Assembly: GCA_039819285.1 (NCBI GenBank)
Contig: JBCBSH010000082.1
Span: 1-17,655 of the forward strand
Length of the DNA: 17,655 nt
DNA from: JANQGH01 sp039819285
GTDB taxonomy: Bacteria; Pseudomonadota; Alphaproteobacteria; DSM-16000; Inquilinaceae
Reading direction: 5' to 3'
Part shown: positions 1-7,306 of the stretch, piece after piece
How positions within the stretch are numbered: position 1 is the first letter of the stretch
Layout of the letters: each line of letters begins with the position of its first letter
The notes under the pieces: generated by a model
The model's input: only the letters and a program-made list of their open reading frames with translations
Told to the model about the DNA's origin: nothing
Databases searched by the model: none
Translations under genes and position numbers: made by a program

Positions 1-2
1 AG

Positions 3-116
3 CGAATCGTGCGCTTCACCCGGACGGAGGATGGACTAGAGCGGGAGGAGTTGTGGCCAGTTCGTTTCGTACCCTTGCTGCCGGACATGCCGGAAGACGA
101 GGTGGCTGGCGCCTAG
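3..116 (+). CDS. pcm: Protein-L-isoaspartate O-methyltransferase, C-terminal fragment
   Basis: An open frame enters from the left edge and ends at a TAG at 114-116, giving 37 codons. The residues include RIVRFTRTEDGL, then a stretch ending in PVRFVPLLPD. This matches the usual end of Pcm, where a final beta strand is followed by a VRFVPL-type motif. Pcm uses S-adenosylmethionine to methylate isoaspartyl residues in damaged cytoplasmic proteins. The adjacent NlpD-like gene supports the call, because surE-pcm-nlpD is a well known gene order in proteobacteria. The fragment overlaps the start of the next gene by 64 bases in another frame. The catalytic part lies outside the window, so the call rests on the tail motif and on synteny. 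Confidence 0.7.
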   Translation, partial: RIVRFTRTEDGLEREELWPVRFVPLLPDMPEDEVAGA

Positions 117-1138
117 CAACCCTGGTGGTCGCGTCCCTTGGGTTGGCGGGCTGCAATGCGATCTTCTCGGTTCCGGACGACTATCAGCCCTGGCGTCCGC
201 CGCCGGCAAACGCGACGGCCGAGGTGCCGGTCGCAAGCCCGCCGGCGCCGGTGACGGCAACACCGCTGGGCGAGGTAACGCCGGAGCAAACGGCGTTTTC
301 CGCCCAGGCGACCTACACGGTCGTTGCCGGCGACGACCTTGACCAGATCGCGGCGCGCTACCGCGTGGCACCGGAGTCGATTGCCGTCTTGAACGGCCTG
401 CAACCGCCCTATGAGTTGATGCCGGGCCAGCGGCTGCTGTTGCCGGCCGTCGCTGCGCCGGGCCCAACCGTTACATCGACACCTGCGGTGCCCGCGCCGG
501 GGCTTGTGTCGCCCACGGCGGCTACGCTCGGTTCGCCTGTAGCGACACCGTTGCCGCCGGTCGAGGCAGCGCCAGGCGCGGGCCAGCCCGTGCCATTGGT
601 CCAGCCTCCGGCGGTACAAGAGACGATTACCGAAACGGTTACGGTTGCAACGGTTGAGGCGCCGGACACGACAACTGCGTCGACCCCACCGGGCCCGATA
701 CCCGCCGACCCGTCGGCGACGCCTGGGCCAGCGCCCAGCCCCACCTCGGAGCCACCAAGCGGGCAGTTCCTGTGGCCGTTGGTCGGGCCGATCGTCTCAG
801 GTTACGGCCCGACCGATGACGGGCTGACCAATGAAGGTGTGAACATCTCAGCCGACCGGGGCACGACGATCCGGGCCGCCCAGGCGGGAACGGTGGCCTA
901 TGCCGGTAATGAGCTGCGTGGCTATGGCAACCTTGTGCTGATTCGCCATGAGGATGGTTGGGTGACCGCCTATGCGCACGCCGACAGCATCATGGTCCAA
1001 CGTGGTCAGGAGGTACAGGCCGGCCAGCCCATCGCGACCGTCGGGGATACAGGCAGCGTCACGACGCCGCAGCTTCACTTCGAGATCAGACAGGGCAGCG
1101 ACGCAATCGACCCGATGTCCCGGCTGCCCGCCCTCTAG
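53..1138 (+). CDS. nlpD: NlpD-like LysM/degenerate LytM lipoprotein
   Basis: This is a 361-residue envelope lipoprotein, probably an activator of cell-wall amidases at the division site rather than a hydrolase. I chose the GTG start at 53 because a GGAGGAG ribosome site lies just upstream and it supplies a basic n-region before the hydrophobic stretch. The lipobox is LAGC with Cys34. A LysM peptidoglycan-binding repeat spans about 88-131. A Pro/Ala/Thr-rich linker follows to about 237, then an M23/LytM domain from about 240 to the end. In that domain the HxxxD metal motif reads NEGVN and the final HxH reads QLH, so three of four zinc ligands are missing. E. coli NlpD has a similar degenerate pattern. 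It overlaps pcm upstream and shares its stop with the convergent gene downstream. I am sure of the architecture; the activator role is inferred. Confidence 0.85.
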   Translation: MASSFRTLAAGHAGRRGGWRLATLVVASLGLAGCNAIFSVPDDYQPWRPPPANATAEVPVASPPAPVTATPLGEVTPEQTAFSAQATYTVVAGDDLDQIAARYRVAPESIAVLNGLQPPYELMPGQRLLLPAVAAPGPTVTSTPAVPAPGLVSPTAATLGSPVATPLPPVEAAPGAGQPVPLVQPPAVQETITETVTVATVEAPDTTTASTPPGPIPADPSATPGPAPSPTSEPPSGQFLWPLVGPIVSGYGPTDDGLTNEGVNISADRGTTIRAAQAGTVAYAGNELRGYGNLVLIRHEDGWVTAYAHADSIMVQRGQEVQAGQPIATVGDTGSVTTPQLHFEIRQGSDAIDPMSRLPAL

Positions 1139-2067
1139 AAGGCTGCCGGGCCGTCGAGCCTACGCCCCAGTTGGCCCGCAAGGTCCTGCACGAACTGCCA
1201 GGCGACGCGACCCGACCGGGAGCCGCGCGTGATTGACCATTCGCGCGCCGCCGCCTGCCATTCGTCCGGGTCGATGTCCAGCGCGTAGGCCTCGACATAC
1301 CCTTCGATCATCGACAGGTAGGTTTCCTGATTGCAGGCGTGAAAGCCGAGCCAAAGGCCGAAGCGGTCGCTCAGCGAGATCTTCTCCTCAACCGCCTCGC
1401 CGGCGATGATAGCCGTCGACTGTTCATTGTCGATCATGTCGCGGGGCATCAGATGGCGACGGTTTGACGTGGCGTAGAACACGACATTGTCCGGTCGGCC
1501 CTCGATGCCGCCTTCCAGCACGGCCTTCAGCGACTTGTAACTGGTATCCGCCTGATCGAACGACAAATCGTCGCAAAACAGGATGAAGCGGCGCGCGCTG
1601 GCGCGCAGCAGGCCCAGCAGGCGGGGCAGGGTCTCCAGATCCTCGCGGTGGATCTCGACCAGGGCCAGGGGCGGCGTGCGTTCGCGGTTGACGTCGGCGT
1701 GCACGGCCTTCACCAGCGAGCTTTTGCCCATGCCGCGCGCGCCCCACAACAGCGCATTGTTGGCCGGCAGTCCGTCGGCGAAGCGCCTGGTGTTCTCGAC
1801 GAGCAGATCGCGCTGCAAGGCAATACCGCGCAGCAGCACCATGTCGACATGCGCGACCTGCTCGACCGGTTGCAAGATGCCGCTTGATTGCCAGACGAAG
1901 GCATCGGCAACGCCCAGGTCAATCGGTGGCGCCGTTGCGGGCCCCAGACGCTCCAACGCCTCAGCAATCCGATTGAGAAGCGGAATCAACTCTTGGTCCG
2001 TCAAGATATCGTCCTCATTTACCACCGACGGGCGGGCGCGGGAGAATGCCGCCGTTCGGGTTTCCAT
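1135..2067 (-). CDS. DUF815 family AAA ATPase
   Basis: This 310-residue protein matches the DUF815 family of small AAA-type ATPases. Visible ATPase elements, in order, are Walker A GARGMGKSS at 109-117, Walker B FILFCDD at 161-167, a sensor-1-like ATSN at 199-202, an SDRFG box at 233-237 that probably carries the arginine finger, and a C-terminal RGSRSGR at 281-287 likely to act as sensor 2. Length and motif order fit the family. No cellular role is firmly established for it as far as I know. It is convergent with the NlpD-like gene and divergent from yajC. The ATG at 2067 has no strong ribosome site, so a start slightly downstream, such as the GTG around codon 15, is possible. Confidence 0.85.
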   Translation of the reverse strand: METRTAAFSRARPSVVNEDDILTDQELIPLLNRIAEALERLGPATAPPIDLGVADAFVWQSSGILQPVEQVAHVDMVLLRGIALQRDLLVENTRRFADGLPANNALLWGARGMGKSSLVKAVHADVNRERTPPLALVEIHREDLETLPRLLGLLRASARRFILFCDDLSFDQADTSYKSLKAVLEGGIEGRPDNVVFYATSNRRHLMPRDMIDNEQSTAIIAGEAVEEKISLSDRFGLWLGFHACNQETYLSMIEGYVEAYALDIDPDEWQAAAREWSITRGSRSGRVAWQFVQDLAGQLGRRLDGPAAF

Positions 2068-2094
2068 TGCAAGTCAGCCCGCAGTGGCTATAGT
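2067..2094 (+). promoter_or_regulatory. Candidate sigma-70 promoter for yajC-secDF
   Basis: TTGCAA at 2067-2072 and TATAGT at 2089-2094 are separated by 16 bases. They match the sigma-70 consensus at 4 of 6 and 5 of 6 positions. The site lies about 45 bases before yajC and is the only good match I see in the short divergent gap. Its -35 box touches the first base of the divergent ATPase start codon. This is a pattern match only. Confidence 0.45.
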
Positions 2095-2137
2095 CCCGCG
2101 CGAACCCGCATCGGGTCTGAATTTTGGAGATCTCTGA

Positions 2138-2623
2138 ATGCTTATCACGCCCGCCTACGCGCAGGATGCGGCCGCCGGTGGCGGTTCGTTCATCGTGACG
2201 CTGCTGCCGCTGATCCTGATTTTTGTCGTCTTCTATTTTCTTTTGATCCGGCCCCAGCAAAAGCGCATGAAAGATCACCGCGCCATGTTGGGTTCTGTCC
2301 GGCGCGGCGACAAGGTTGTGACTGGCGGCGGCATCATCGGTACGGTGACGCGGGTTCGCGATGATGAGCTGACCATCCAGGTGGCCCAGGGCGTAAAGGT
2401 CAAAGTCGTGCGCAGCACGCTGACCAACATCCTGGCCAAGTACCAGCCACCTGAAGAGGACGACGACGATGACGATGACATCGTGCTGGAGGACGAGCCG
2501 CATGATGAGGCCGACGAGCATGATGATGAGCGCGACGACCATGATGATCGCGACCGCAGTGACGAGCACGACGAGCATGAGGAAGCGGACGAAGCCGACG
2601 ATCGCAGAAGGCGCCAGTCCTAG
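2138..2623 (+). CDS. yajC: Sec translocase accessory subunit YajC with acidic His-rich tail
   Basis: YajC is a small inner-membrane partner of SecD and SecF in the Sec holotranslocon. The protein is 161 residues, against about 110 for a typical YajC. A short periplasmic N-terminus is followed by one membrane segment at about 18-37, the family RPQQKRMKDH motif at 38-47 and the conserved core with GDKVVTGGGIIGTV at 57-70. The core ends near residue 105. From 106 to 155 about two thirds of residues are Asp or Glu, interspersed with His122, His128, His135, His144 and His147, and the protein ends in an Arg-rich RRRRQS. The tail is in frame and encoded by GAC/GAT/GAG-rich sequence. A GGAG-type ribosome site precedes the ATG. 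It is the first gene of the yajC-secD-secF operon. Confidence 0.95.
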   Translation: MLITPAYAQDAAAGGGSFIVTLLPLILIFVVFYFLLIRPQQKRMKDHRAMLGSVRRGDKVVTGGGIIGTVTRVRDDELTIQVAQGVKVKVVRSTLTNILAKYQPPEEDDDDDDDIVLEDEPHDEADEHDDERDDHDDRDRSDEHDEHEEADEADDRRRRQS

Positions 2624-2675
2624 ACAACACTCCCGTTGGTCGCGGCGGCACCGGCCGTCGAGATTGTAGATTACG

Positions 2676-4259
2676 ATGCTGCATTTTCCGCGTTGGAAGA
2701 AGATCCTGGTCGTCGCCATCTGTGCGCTCGGCATCATCTATGCCTTCCCGAACGCCATCGATCGCTCAACCGTCGACGAATGGGCGGTAACGATGCCGAG
2801 CTGGCTGCCAGTGCAGCAGCTCAATCTGGGCCTCGATCTGCGCGGCGGGTCGCATCTGCTGTTGCGGGTCGAGTACGAACAGATCATCGCCGACCGGTTG
2901 GAGGCGATCGTCGGCGGGCTGCGCACGGAGCTTCGGCGCGCGGACATCGGCTATACCGGTCTCGGTGTCGTTGGCTCGGCGGCCACGTTGACGGTTCGCG
3001 ACGATGCCGATGAGAACGGCGTCGTAAGGCTGATCGAGGAACAGGACCCCAACGTCAACGTCAATGTCGGCGACAATGGCGAGGTGACGATCACCTTCGA
3101 CGAGGTTGAGCTGACCCAGATCCGGGACAATGCCATCGTCCAGTCGATCGAGATCGTCCGGCGGCGCATCGACGAACTAGGCACGACCGAGCCGATCATC
3201 CAGCGCCAGGGTCTGGATCGCATTCTGGTGCAGGTGCCGGGCATCGACGATTCAAGCGCGTTGATAAACCTGCTGGGTCAGACGGCGCGGCTGTCCTTCC
3301 ATCTGTTGGACGAAACGGTCACGGTCTCGGGACCCAACGATCCTGTGCCGGCCGGGTCGCGCGTCTACCCGGACAATGACGTCGACGCCAACGGCAACCC
3401 GATCGCCTATTATGCGGTCGAACGTCGGCCGATCGTCAGCGGCGAATCCCTGACCGATGCACGGCCCTCGTTCCAGGACGGCGCCCCGATCGTCAGTTTT
3501 CGCTTCGATTCCGTCGGCGCCCGCCGTTTCGGCGAGACCACCGGCAACAATGTCGGCCGCCGTCTGGCGATCCTGTTGGACGAGGAGATCATCAGCGCAC
3601 CGGTAATCCGCGCGCGCATTGCCGAAAGCGGCATCATCGAAGGCGGCTTTACGGTCGAGACGGCCAATGAGCTGGCCATCCTGCTGCGTGCCGGTGCTTT
3701 GCCCGCGGAACTGACGGTTCTGGAAGAACGCACGGTTGGCCCTGGCCTTGGCCAGGACAGCATCGATGCGGGCATGTCAGCGGCACTGATCGGCCTTGCG
3801 CTGGTCATCGTCTTCATGATCGCGGTCTATGGTTGGTTCGGTTTGGCGGCGGTGGTCGCGCTGTTGATCAACCTGGCCTTGATCATGGCAGCCCTATCGC
3901 TTTTGCAGGCCACGCTGACGTTGCCGGGCATTGCCGGCATCGTCTTGACGGTCGGCATGGCGGTGGACGCCAACGTGCTGATCTTCGAGCGGATCCGCGA
4001 GGAGATCCGCAACGGTCGAACGCCCATGTCCGCCATCGATGCCGGCTACAGCCGTGCGTTCACCACCATCATCGACAGTAATCTGACCACGCTGATCGCC
4101 GCCATCCTGCTGTTCGCGATGGGGGCGGGACCCGTGCGCGGCTTTGCCGTCACCCTGTCGATCGGCATTCTGGCGTCTATGTTCACCGCCATCATGGTGA
4201 CCCGCCTGATGATCGTGACCTGGCTGATGCGCGCCCGGCCCAAGACGCTGGCGGTGTAG
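2676..4259 (+). CDS. secD: Protein translocase subunit SecD
   Basis: SecD is an inner-membrane RND-like protein that, with SecF, uses the proton-motive force to help complete export through SecYEG. The 527-residue product has a first membrane segment at about 9-25 and the family motif LGLDLRGGSHLLL at 51-63. A large periplasmic region runs to about 360, including the P1 head, with a VGPGLGQDSI motif at 354-363. Five further hydrophobic segments follow between about 365 and 515. The signature VGMAVDANVLIFERIREE is at 426-443. The length suits an alphaproteobacterial SecD, which is shorter than the 615-residue E. coli protein. The ATG at 2676 is the first in-frame start after a stop at 2667-2669, and its ribosome site is weak. 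It lies 52 bases after yajC and 9 before secF. Confidence 0.97.
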   Translation: MLHFPRWKKILVVAICALGIIYAFPNAIDRSTVDEWAVTMPSWLPVQQLNLGLDLRGGSHLLLRVEYEQIIADRLEAIVGGLRTELRRADIGYTGLGVVGSAATLTVRDDADENGVVRLIEEQDPNVNVNVGDNGEVTITFDEVELTQIRDNAIVQSIEIVRRRIDELGTTEPIIQRQGLDRILVQVPGIDDSSALINLLGQTARLSFHLLDETVTVSGPNDPVPAGSRVYPDNDVDANGNPIAYYAVERRPIVSGESLTDARPSFQDGAPIVSFRFDSVGARRFGETTGNNVGRRLAILLDEEIISAPVIRARIAESGIIEGGFTVETANELAILLRAGALPAELTVLEERTVGPGLGQDSIDAGMSAALIGLALVIVFMIAVYGWFGLAAVVALLINLALIMAALSLLQATLTLPGIAGIVLTVGMAVDANVLIFERIREEIRNGRTPMSAIDAGYSRAFTTIIDSNLTTLIAAILLFAMGAGPVRGFAVTLSIGILASMFTAIMVTRLMIVTWLMRARPKTLAV

Positions 4260-4268
4260 GAGAGAGCC

Positions 4269-5210
4269 ATGCGGCTGCAACTGGTCAAACCCGGCACCAA
4301 CATCAACTTCCTCAGCGCGCGGAAGATTGCCTTTGTCTTCTCGGCCCTGCTTTTGGCCGGCTCGATCGTCGTTACGGCTGTGGTTGGCCTAAACTTTGGC
4401 ATCGATTTCCGTGGCGGCATCCTGATCGAGATCCAGACCGAAGGCCCGGCGGATATCTCGACACTGCGCAACGACCTCAACGGGCTGGGCTTGGGCGAGG
4501 TCAGCCTGCAAGAGTTCGGCGCCCCCAATGACGTTCTGATCCGCATTCAGCGCCAAGAGGGCGAAGAGGCGGAGCAGATGGCCGCCATCGATATCGTGCG
4601 CGGGGTCTTGGGCGACGGGGTCGAATACCGACGAACGGAATTCGTGGGGCCGACGGTCGGCGCGGAGCTGATCGAGGCCGGCGCGACCGCCGTGATCTTG
4701 GCGATGGCGGCGATCCTGGTCTACATCTGGTTCCGGTTCGAGTGGCAGTTCGGCGTCTGCGCCGTCGCCGCCCTGTTGCACGACATCATCTCCACCATCG
4801 GCCTGTTTGCGCTGATCCAGCACGAGTTCAACTTGGCCACGGTTGCGGCCTTGCTGACCATCGCGGGATATTCGATCAACGACACCGTCGTCGTGTTCGA
4901 CAGGGTGCGCGAAAACCTGCGCCGATACAGGAAGGCGGGGATGATCGAAATCCTGAACCGCAGCCTGAACGAGACCCTGTCGCGCACGATCATGACCAGT
5001 GTGACGACCCTGCTGGCGCTGCTGGCGCTCTATTTCTTCGGCGGCGAGATCATCCGCGATTTTGCCTTCGCCATGATGTGGGGCATTGTGATCGGCACCT
5101 ATTCCTCGATCTTCATCGCCGTGCCGCTGCTGCTGCAGGTCAACCTGCGCCGCCCGGACGAAAAGAAGGTCGAGGAATCTGCCGAGGCGAAGTTCGCCAA
5201 CCGCGGCTAG
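4269..5210 (+). CDS. secF: Protein translocase subunit SecF
   Basis: SecF pairs with SecD as the proton-driven accessory module of Sec export. The 313-residue protein has a first membrane segment at about 18-40 and the conserved LNFGIDFRGGILIEI at 41-55. A periplasmic domain runs to about 135, followed by five hydrophobic segments. The signature GYSINDTVVVFDRVREN is at 200-216. A short charged cytoplasmic tail ends the protein. A GGAGAG ribosome site overlaps the secD stop, and the genes are 9 bases apart, so the two are probably translated together. Length and motifs are normal for the family. Confidence 0.97.
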   Translation: MRLQLVKPGTNINFLSARKIAFVFSALLLAGSIVVTAVVGLNFGIDFRGGILIEIQTEGPADISTLRNDLNGLGLGEVSLQEFGAPNDVLIRIQRQEGEEAEQMAAIDIVRGVLGDGVEYRRTEFVGPTVGAELIEAGATAVILAMAAILVYIWFRFEWQFGVCAVAALLHDIISTIGLFALIQHEFNLATVAALLTIAGYSINDTVVVFDRVRENLRRYRKAGMIEILNRSLNETLSRTIMTSVTTLLALLALYFFGGEIIRDFAFAMMWGIVIGTYSSIFIAVPLLLQVNLRRPDEKKVEESAEAKFANRG

Positions 5211-5223
5211 GGTTCGCCGGCCC

Positions 5224-5595
5224 ATGGACATCACACCGATCATCCCGGGCGACCGGATGATCATCGAGGCCTATGGCCCGGGCCGGTTCCGCATCTCCGG
5301 CCAGGTCCACGAAACGCCCGTGATGGTGTTCCTTGACGATGTGACGACCTGGTCGCCTACCGAAGCCGGCGACATCGACGCCGAGAGCCTAGCTCACGTC
5401 GCAAAAAAGGGCGTGGAGGTTCTGCTGATTGGCACGGGCGCCAAGATGCACCTGCTGCCGCCGGACGTCAGACGCGCATTGCGTGAGCAGGGCATCGGCA
5501 TTGAGGTGATGGACACGGGCGCCGCGTGTCGAACCTTCAACATCCTGATGGCAGAAAGCCGTCAGGTCGCGGCCGCCCTGTTGCCGATCACTTAA
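5224..5595 (+). CDS. Mth938/DUF498 domain protein (NDUFAF3-like)
   Basis: This 123-residue protein is a single Mth938-like (DUF498) domain. Diagnostic stretches are LLIGTGAKMHLLPP at 67-80 and MDTGAACRTFNIL at 96-108. The human relative NDUFAF3 is an assembly factor of mitochondrial respiratory complex I, but the bacterial role is not firmly established. It begins 13 bases after secF and is probably the last gene of the yajC-secDF transcript. The ribosome site before the ATG is weak, which fits translational coupling. Cys102 lies within the conserved loop. The family call is firm and the function is open. Confidence 0.9.
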   Translation: MDITPIIPGDRMIIEAYGPGRFRISGQVHETPVMVFLDDVTTWSPTEAGDIDAESLAHVAKKGVEVLLIGTGAKMHLLPPDVRRALREQGIGIEVMDTGAACRTFNILMAESRQVAAALLPIT

Positions 5596-5622
5596 CGACT
5601 GGCACGTTCCTCCAATGAAAAC

Positions 5623-5644
5623 GGGGCCGCACAGCGGCGGCCCC
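5623..5644 (-). terminator. Rho-independent terminator after sodB
   Basis: GGGGCCGC at 5623-5630 pairs perfectly with GCGGCCCC at 5637-5644 around a six-base loop. On the minus strand the stem is followed by GTTTTCATT, a short U-tract, so it best terminates sodB. On the plus strand the downstream bases are not T-rich, although the stem could still slow transcription leaving the secDF operon. Confidence 0.7.
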
Positions 5645-5667
5645 ATCCAAGTCGTGACGATGACCTT

Positions 5668-6270
5668 CTAGGAAGCGTTCGCGTATAGCTCCGCGACATA
5701 CTCCCAGTTAACCAGATTGTTCAGGAACGCTTCGAGATATTTCGGCCGGGCGTTGCGATAGTCGATGTAATAGGAGTGTTCCCAGACGTCGCAGCCGAGC
5801 AGGGCGGTCTTGCCATGCGCCAGCGGATTTTCAGCATTCGGCGTCTTCATGGTGGTGAGCTTGCCGTTGTCGAGGATCAGCCAGGCCCAGCCGGAGCCGA
5901 ACTGGGTCACGCCGGCCTGGGTGAACGCTTCCTTAAACGCGTCGACGCTGCCGAAATCCTCGTTGATCTTGCTTTCCAGTTCGCCCGGAATGGAGCCGCC
6001 GCCATTCGGCATCATCCAGTTCCAGAAATGATTGTGGTTCCAGGCTTGGCCGGCATTGTTGAAGATACCCTGCTTGGACGCATCGCCGAAGCTGCCGGTG
6101 ACAACCTCCTCCAGCTCCTTACCGGCCAGGTTGCTGCCTTCCAGCAGCTTGTTCAGCGTCACCACATAGGTGTTGTGGTGCTTGTCGTGATGGAACTCCA
6201 ACGTCTCCTGGCTCATATACGGGCCGAGCGCGTCGTAGGCGTAGGGCAAGTCGGGAAGGGTGAAGGTCAT
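5668..6270 (-). CDS. sodB: Superoxide dismutase, iron type
   Basis: The enzyme disproportionates superoxide to hydrogen peroxide and oxygen, normally in the cytoplasm. The 200-residue sequence has the full family layout. The metal ligands are His27 in FHHDKHH, His79 in AWNHNHFW, and Asp161 and His165 in DVWEHSYYIDY. Gln75, just before the second ligand, is the position that marks iron SODs; manganese SODs usually have Gly there and a Gln later. Iron is therefore the likely metal, although cambialistic use cannot be excluded. The ATG at 6270 has a GAGGA ribosome site. The gene lies on the opposite strand between two plus-strand genes and ends at its own terminator, so it is probably transcribed alone. 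There is no signal peptide. Confidence 0.96.
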   Translation of the reverse strand: MTFTLPDLPYAYDALGPYMSQETLEFHHDKHHNTYVVTLNKLLEGSNLAGKELEEVVTGSFGDASKQGIFNNAGQAWNHNHFWNWMMPNGGGSIPGELESKINEDFGSVDAFKEAFTQAGVTQFGSGWAWLILDNGKLTTMKTPNAENPLAHGKTALLGCDVWEHSYYIDYRNARPKYLEAFLNNLVNWEYVAELYANAS

Positions 6271-6341
6271 GAGGTTCCTCGTTCGATGATCTTGGGCGTT
6301 CGCCGCGACGGTCCCCGACGCGACGCTCCACGGCTCGATGT

Positions 6342-6355
6342 AGGGCGGACGCCCT
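6342..6355. promoter_or_regulatory. 14-bp palindrome upstream of sodB
   Basis: AGGGCG and CGCCCT form a perfect inverted repeat with a two-base spacer in the 114-bp gap between divergent sodB and the NDUFAF6-like gene. Read on the minus strand, it falls between a TTCACA -35-like box (6360-6365) and a poor TACATC -10-like box (6337-6342). It could be an operator, but the promoter match is weak and one short palindrome in GC-rich DNA can arise by chance. Confidence 0.25.
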
Positions 6356-6384
6356 GGGTTGTGAAGGGAACAAGCTAGCCGATA

Positions 6385-7302
6385 GTGGCAAAACCTGAAA
6401 GCCGCCCTATGGTTCCGGCCAACGTTCCCTCAACCGAGCATCGAATCTTGTCATCTTCGGCCGCCCAACGCCTGTCCTACTGCGGACGCCAAGCTTACGA
6501 GCATGATCGTGACAGGTTTCTCACCACCTTGTTCTCGCCGGCCGATCGGCGCGAGGCGTTGTTCGCGCTGATCGCCTTCAATATCGAAATCGCCAAGACG
6601 CGCGAGGTGGTCAGCGAGGCGCTGCTCGGCCAGATCCGTCTGCAATGGTGGCGGGATGCTATCGCCGAAATCTATGACGGCACGCCCCGACGGCACGAGG
6701 TGATCGCACCCTTGGCCGAGGCCGTCGAACGCTGGCACCTGGACCGGCGCCGCTTCGATACGCTCATCGATGCCCGCGAGGACGATCTGACCGAGACCGC
6801 GCCGCCGACCTTGCAAGCCTTGGAGGAGTATTGCGCCCGGTCCAGCGCGCCGCTTATCCGACTTCAGTTACAGGCTCTCGGCATCGCGGAAGGGCCGGCG
6901 CATGAGGCAGCCGAACCCTTAGGGACTGCGTGGGCCATGACCGGCCTGATGCGGGCCGTGCCGTTTCACGCGCGTCAACGCCGGGTCTATCTGCCGACAG
7001 CGGTTGTCGAGGAGGTCGCGGTGGAGATGGGTGAGTTGTTTGAACTGCGGCCCCATGCCGGGCTGGCAAGAGCGATAGAACGCCTGGTTGAGCGGGCACG
7101 CGATCATTTGCGATCCGGTCGCAGTATGGCGCGCCGGGCGGGCAGGGCGGCGCTCCCCCCCTTGTTGGTGTCGGCGCTCTGCGACGGCTATCTCAAGGCC
7201 ATCGAGCGCTCCGGCTTTGACGTCTTTTCGGCCCGGGTTCAGACGCCCGACAGGCTGCGCCAGTGGCGCCTGTTGTGGCGGTCCCTGCGCGGCCGCTGCT
7301 AG
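6385..7302 (+). CDS. Squalene/phytoene synthase-fold protein (NDUFAF6-like)
   Basis: The 305-residue protein belongs to the trans-isoprenyl synthase fold used by squalene and phytoene synthases. It contains the family-typical GQIRLQWWRDAI at 82-93 and a GLMRAVPFHARQRRVYLP segment at about 186-203. The two Asp-rich motifs that bind diphosphate-magnesium in active synthases are not there: the first region reads FNIEIAKTRE (65-74) and the second has GLMRAV in place of the usual N-x-x-RD. This pattern suits the NDUFAF6-like subgroup, whose human member is a complex I assembly factor, better than a carotenoid or hopanoid enzyme. The GTG start at 6385 has no close ribosome site; ATG at 6409 is an alternative. 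It ends four bases before the convergent dehydrogenase gene. Confidence 0.85.
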   Translation: MAKPESRPMVPANVPSTEHRILSSSAAQRLSYCGRQAYEHDRDRFLTTLFSPADRREALFALIAFNIEIAKTREVVSEALLGQIRLQWWRDAIAEIYDGTPRRHEVIAPLAEAVERWHLDRRRFDTLIDAREDDLTETAPPTLQALEEYCARSSAPLIRLQLQALGIAEGPAHEAAEPLGTAWAMTGLMRAVPFHARQRRVYLPTAVVEEVAVEMGELFELRPHAGLARAIERLVERARDHLRSGRSMARRAGRAALPPLLVSALCDGYLKAIERSGFDVFSARVQTPDRLRQWRLLWRSLRGRC

Positions 7303-7306
7303 GCGA

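Noticed and set aside
4389..5264. Minus-strand open frame (291 codons) opposite secF
   Set aside because: The translation is a Gln/Asp/His-rich complement of secF membrane segments; secF is certain.
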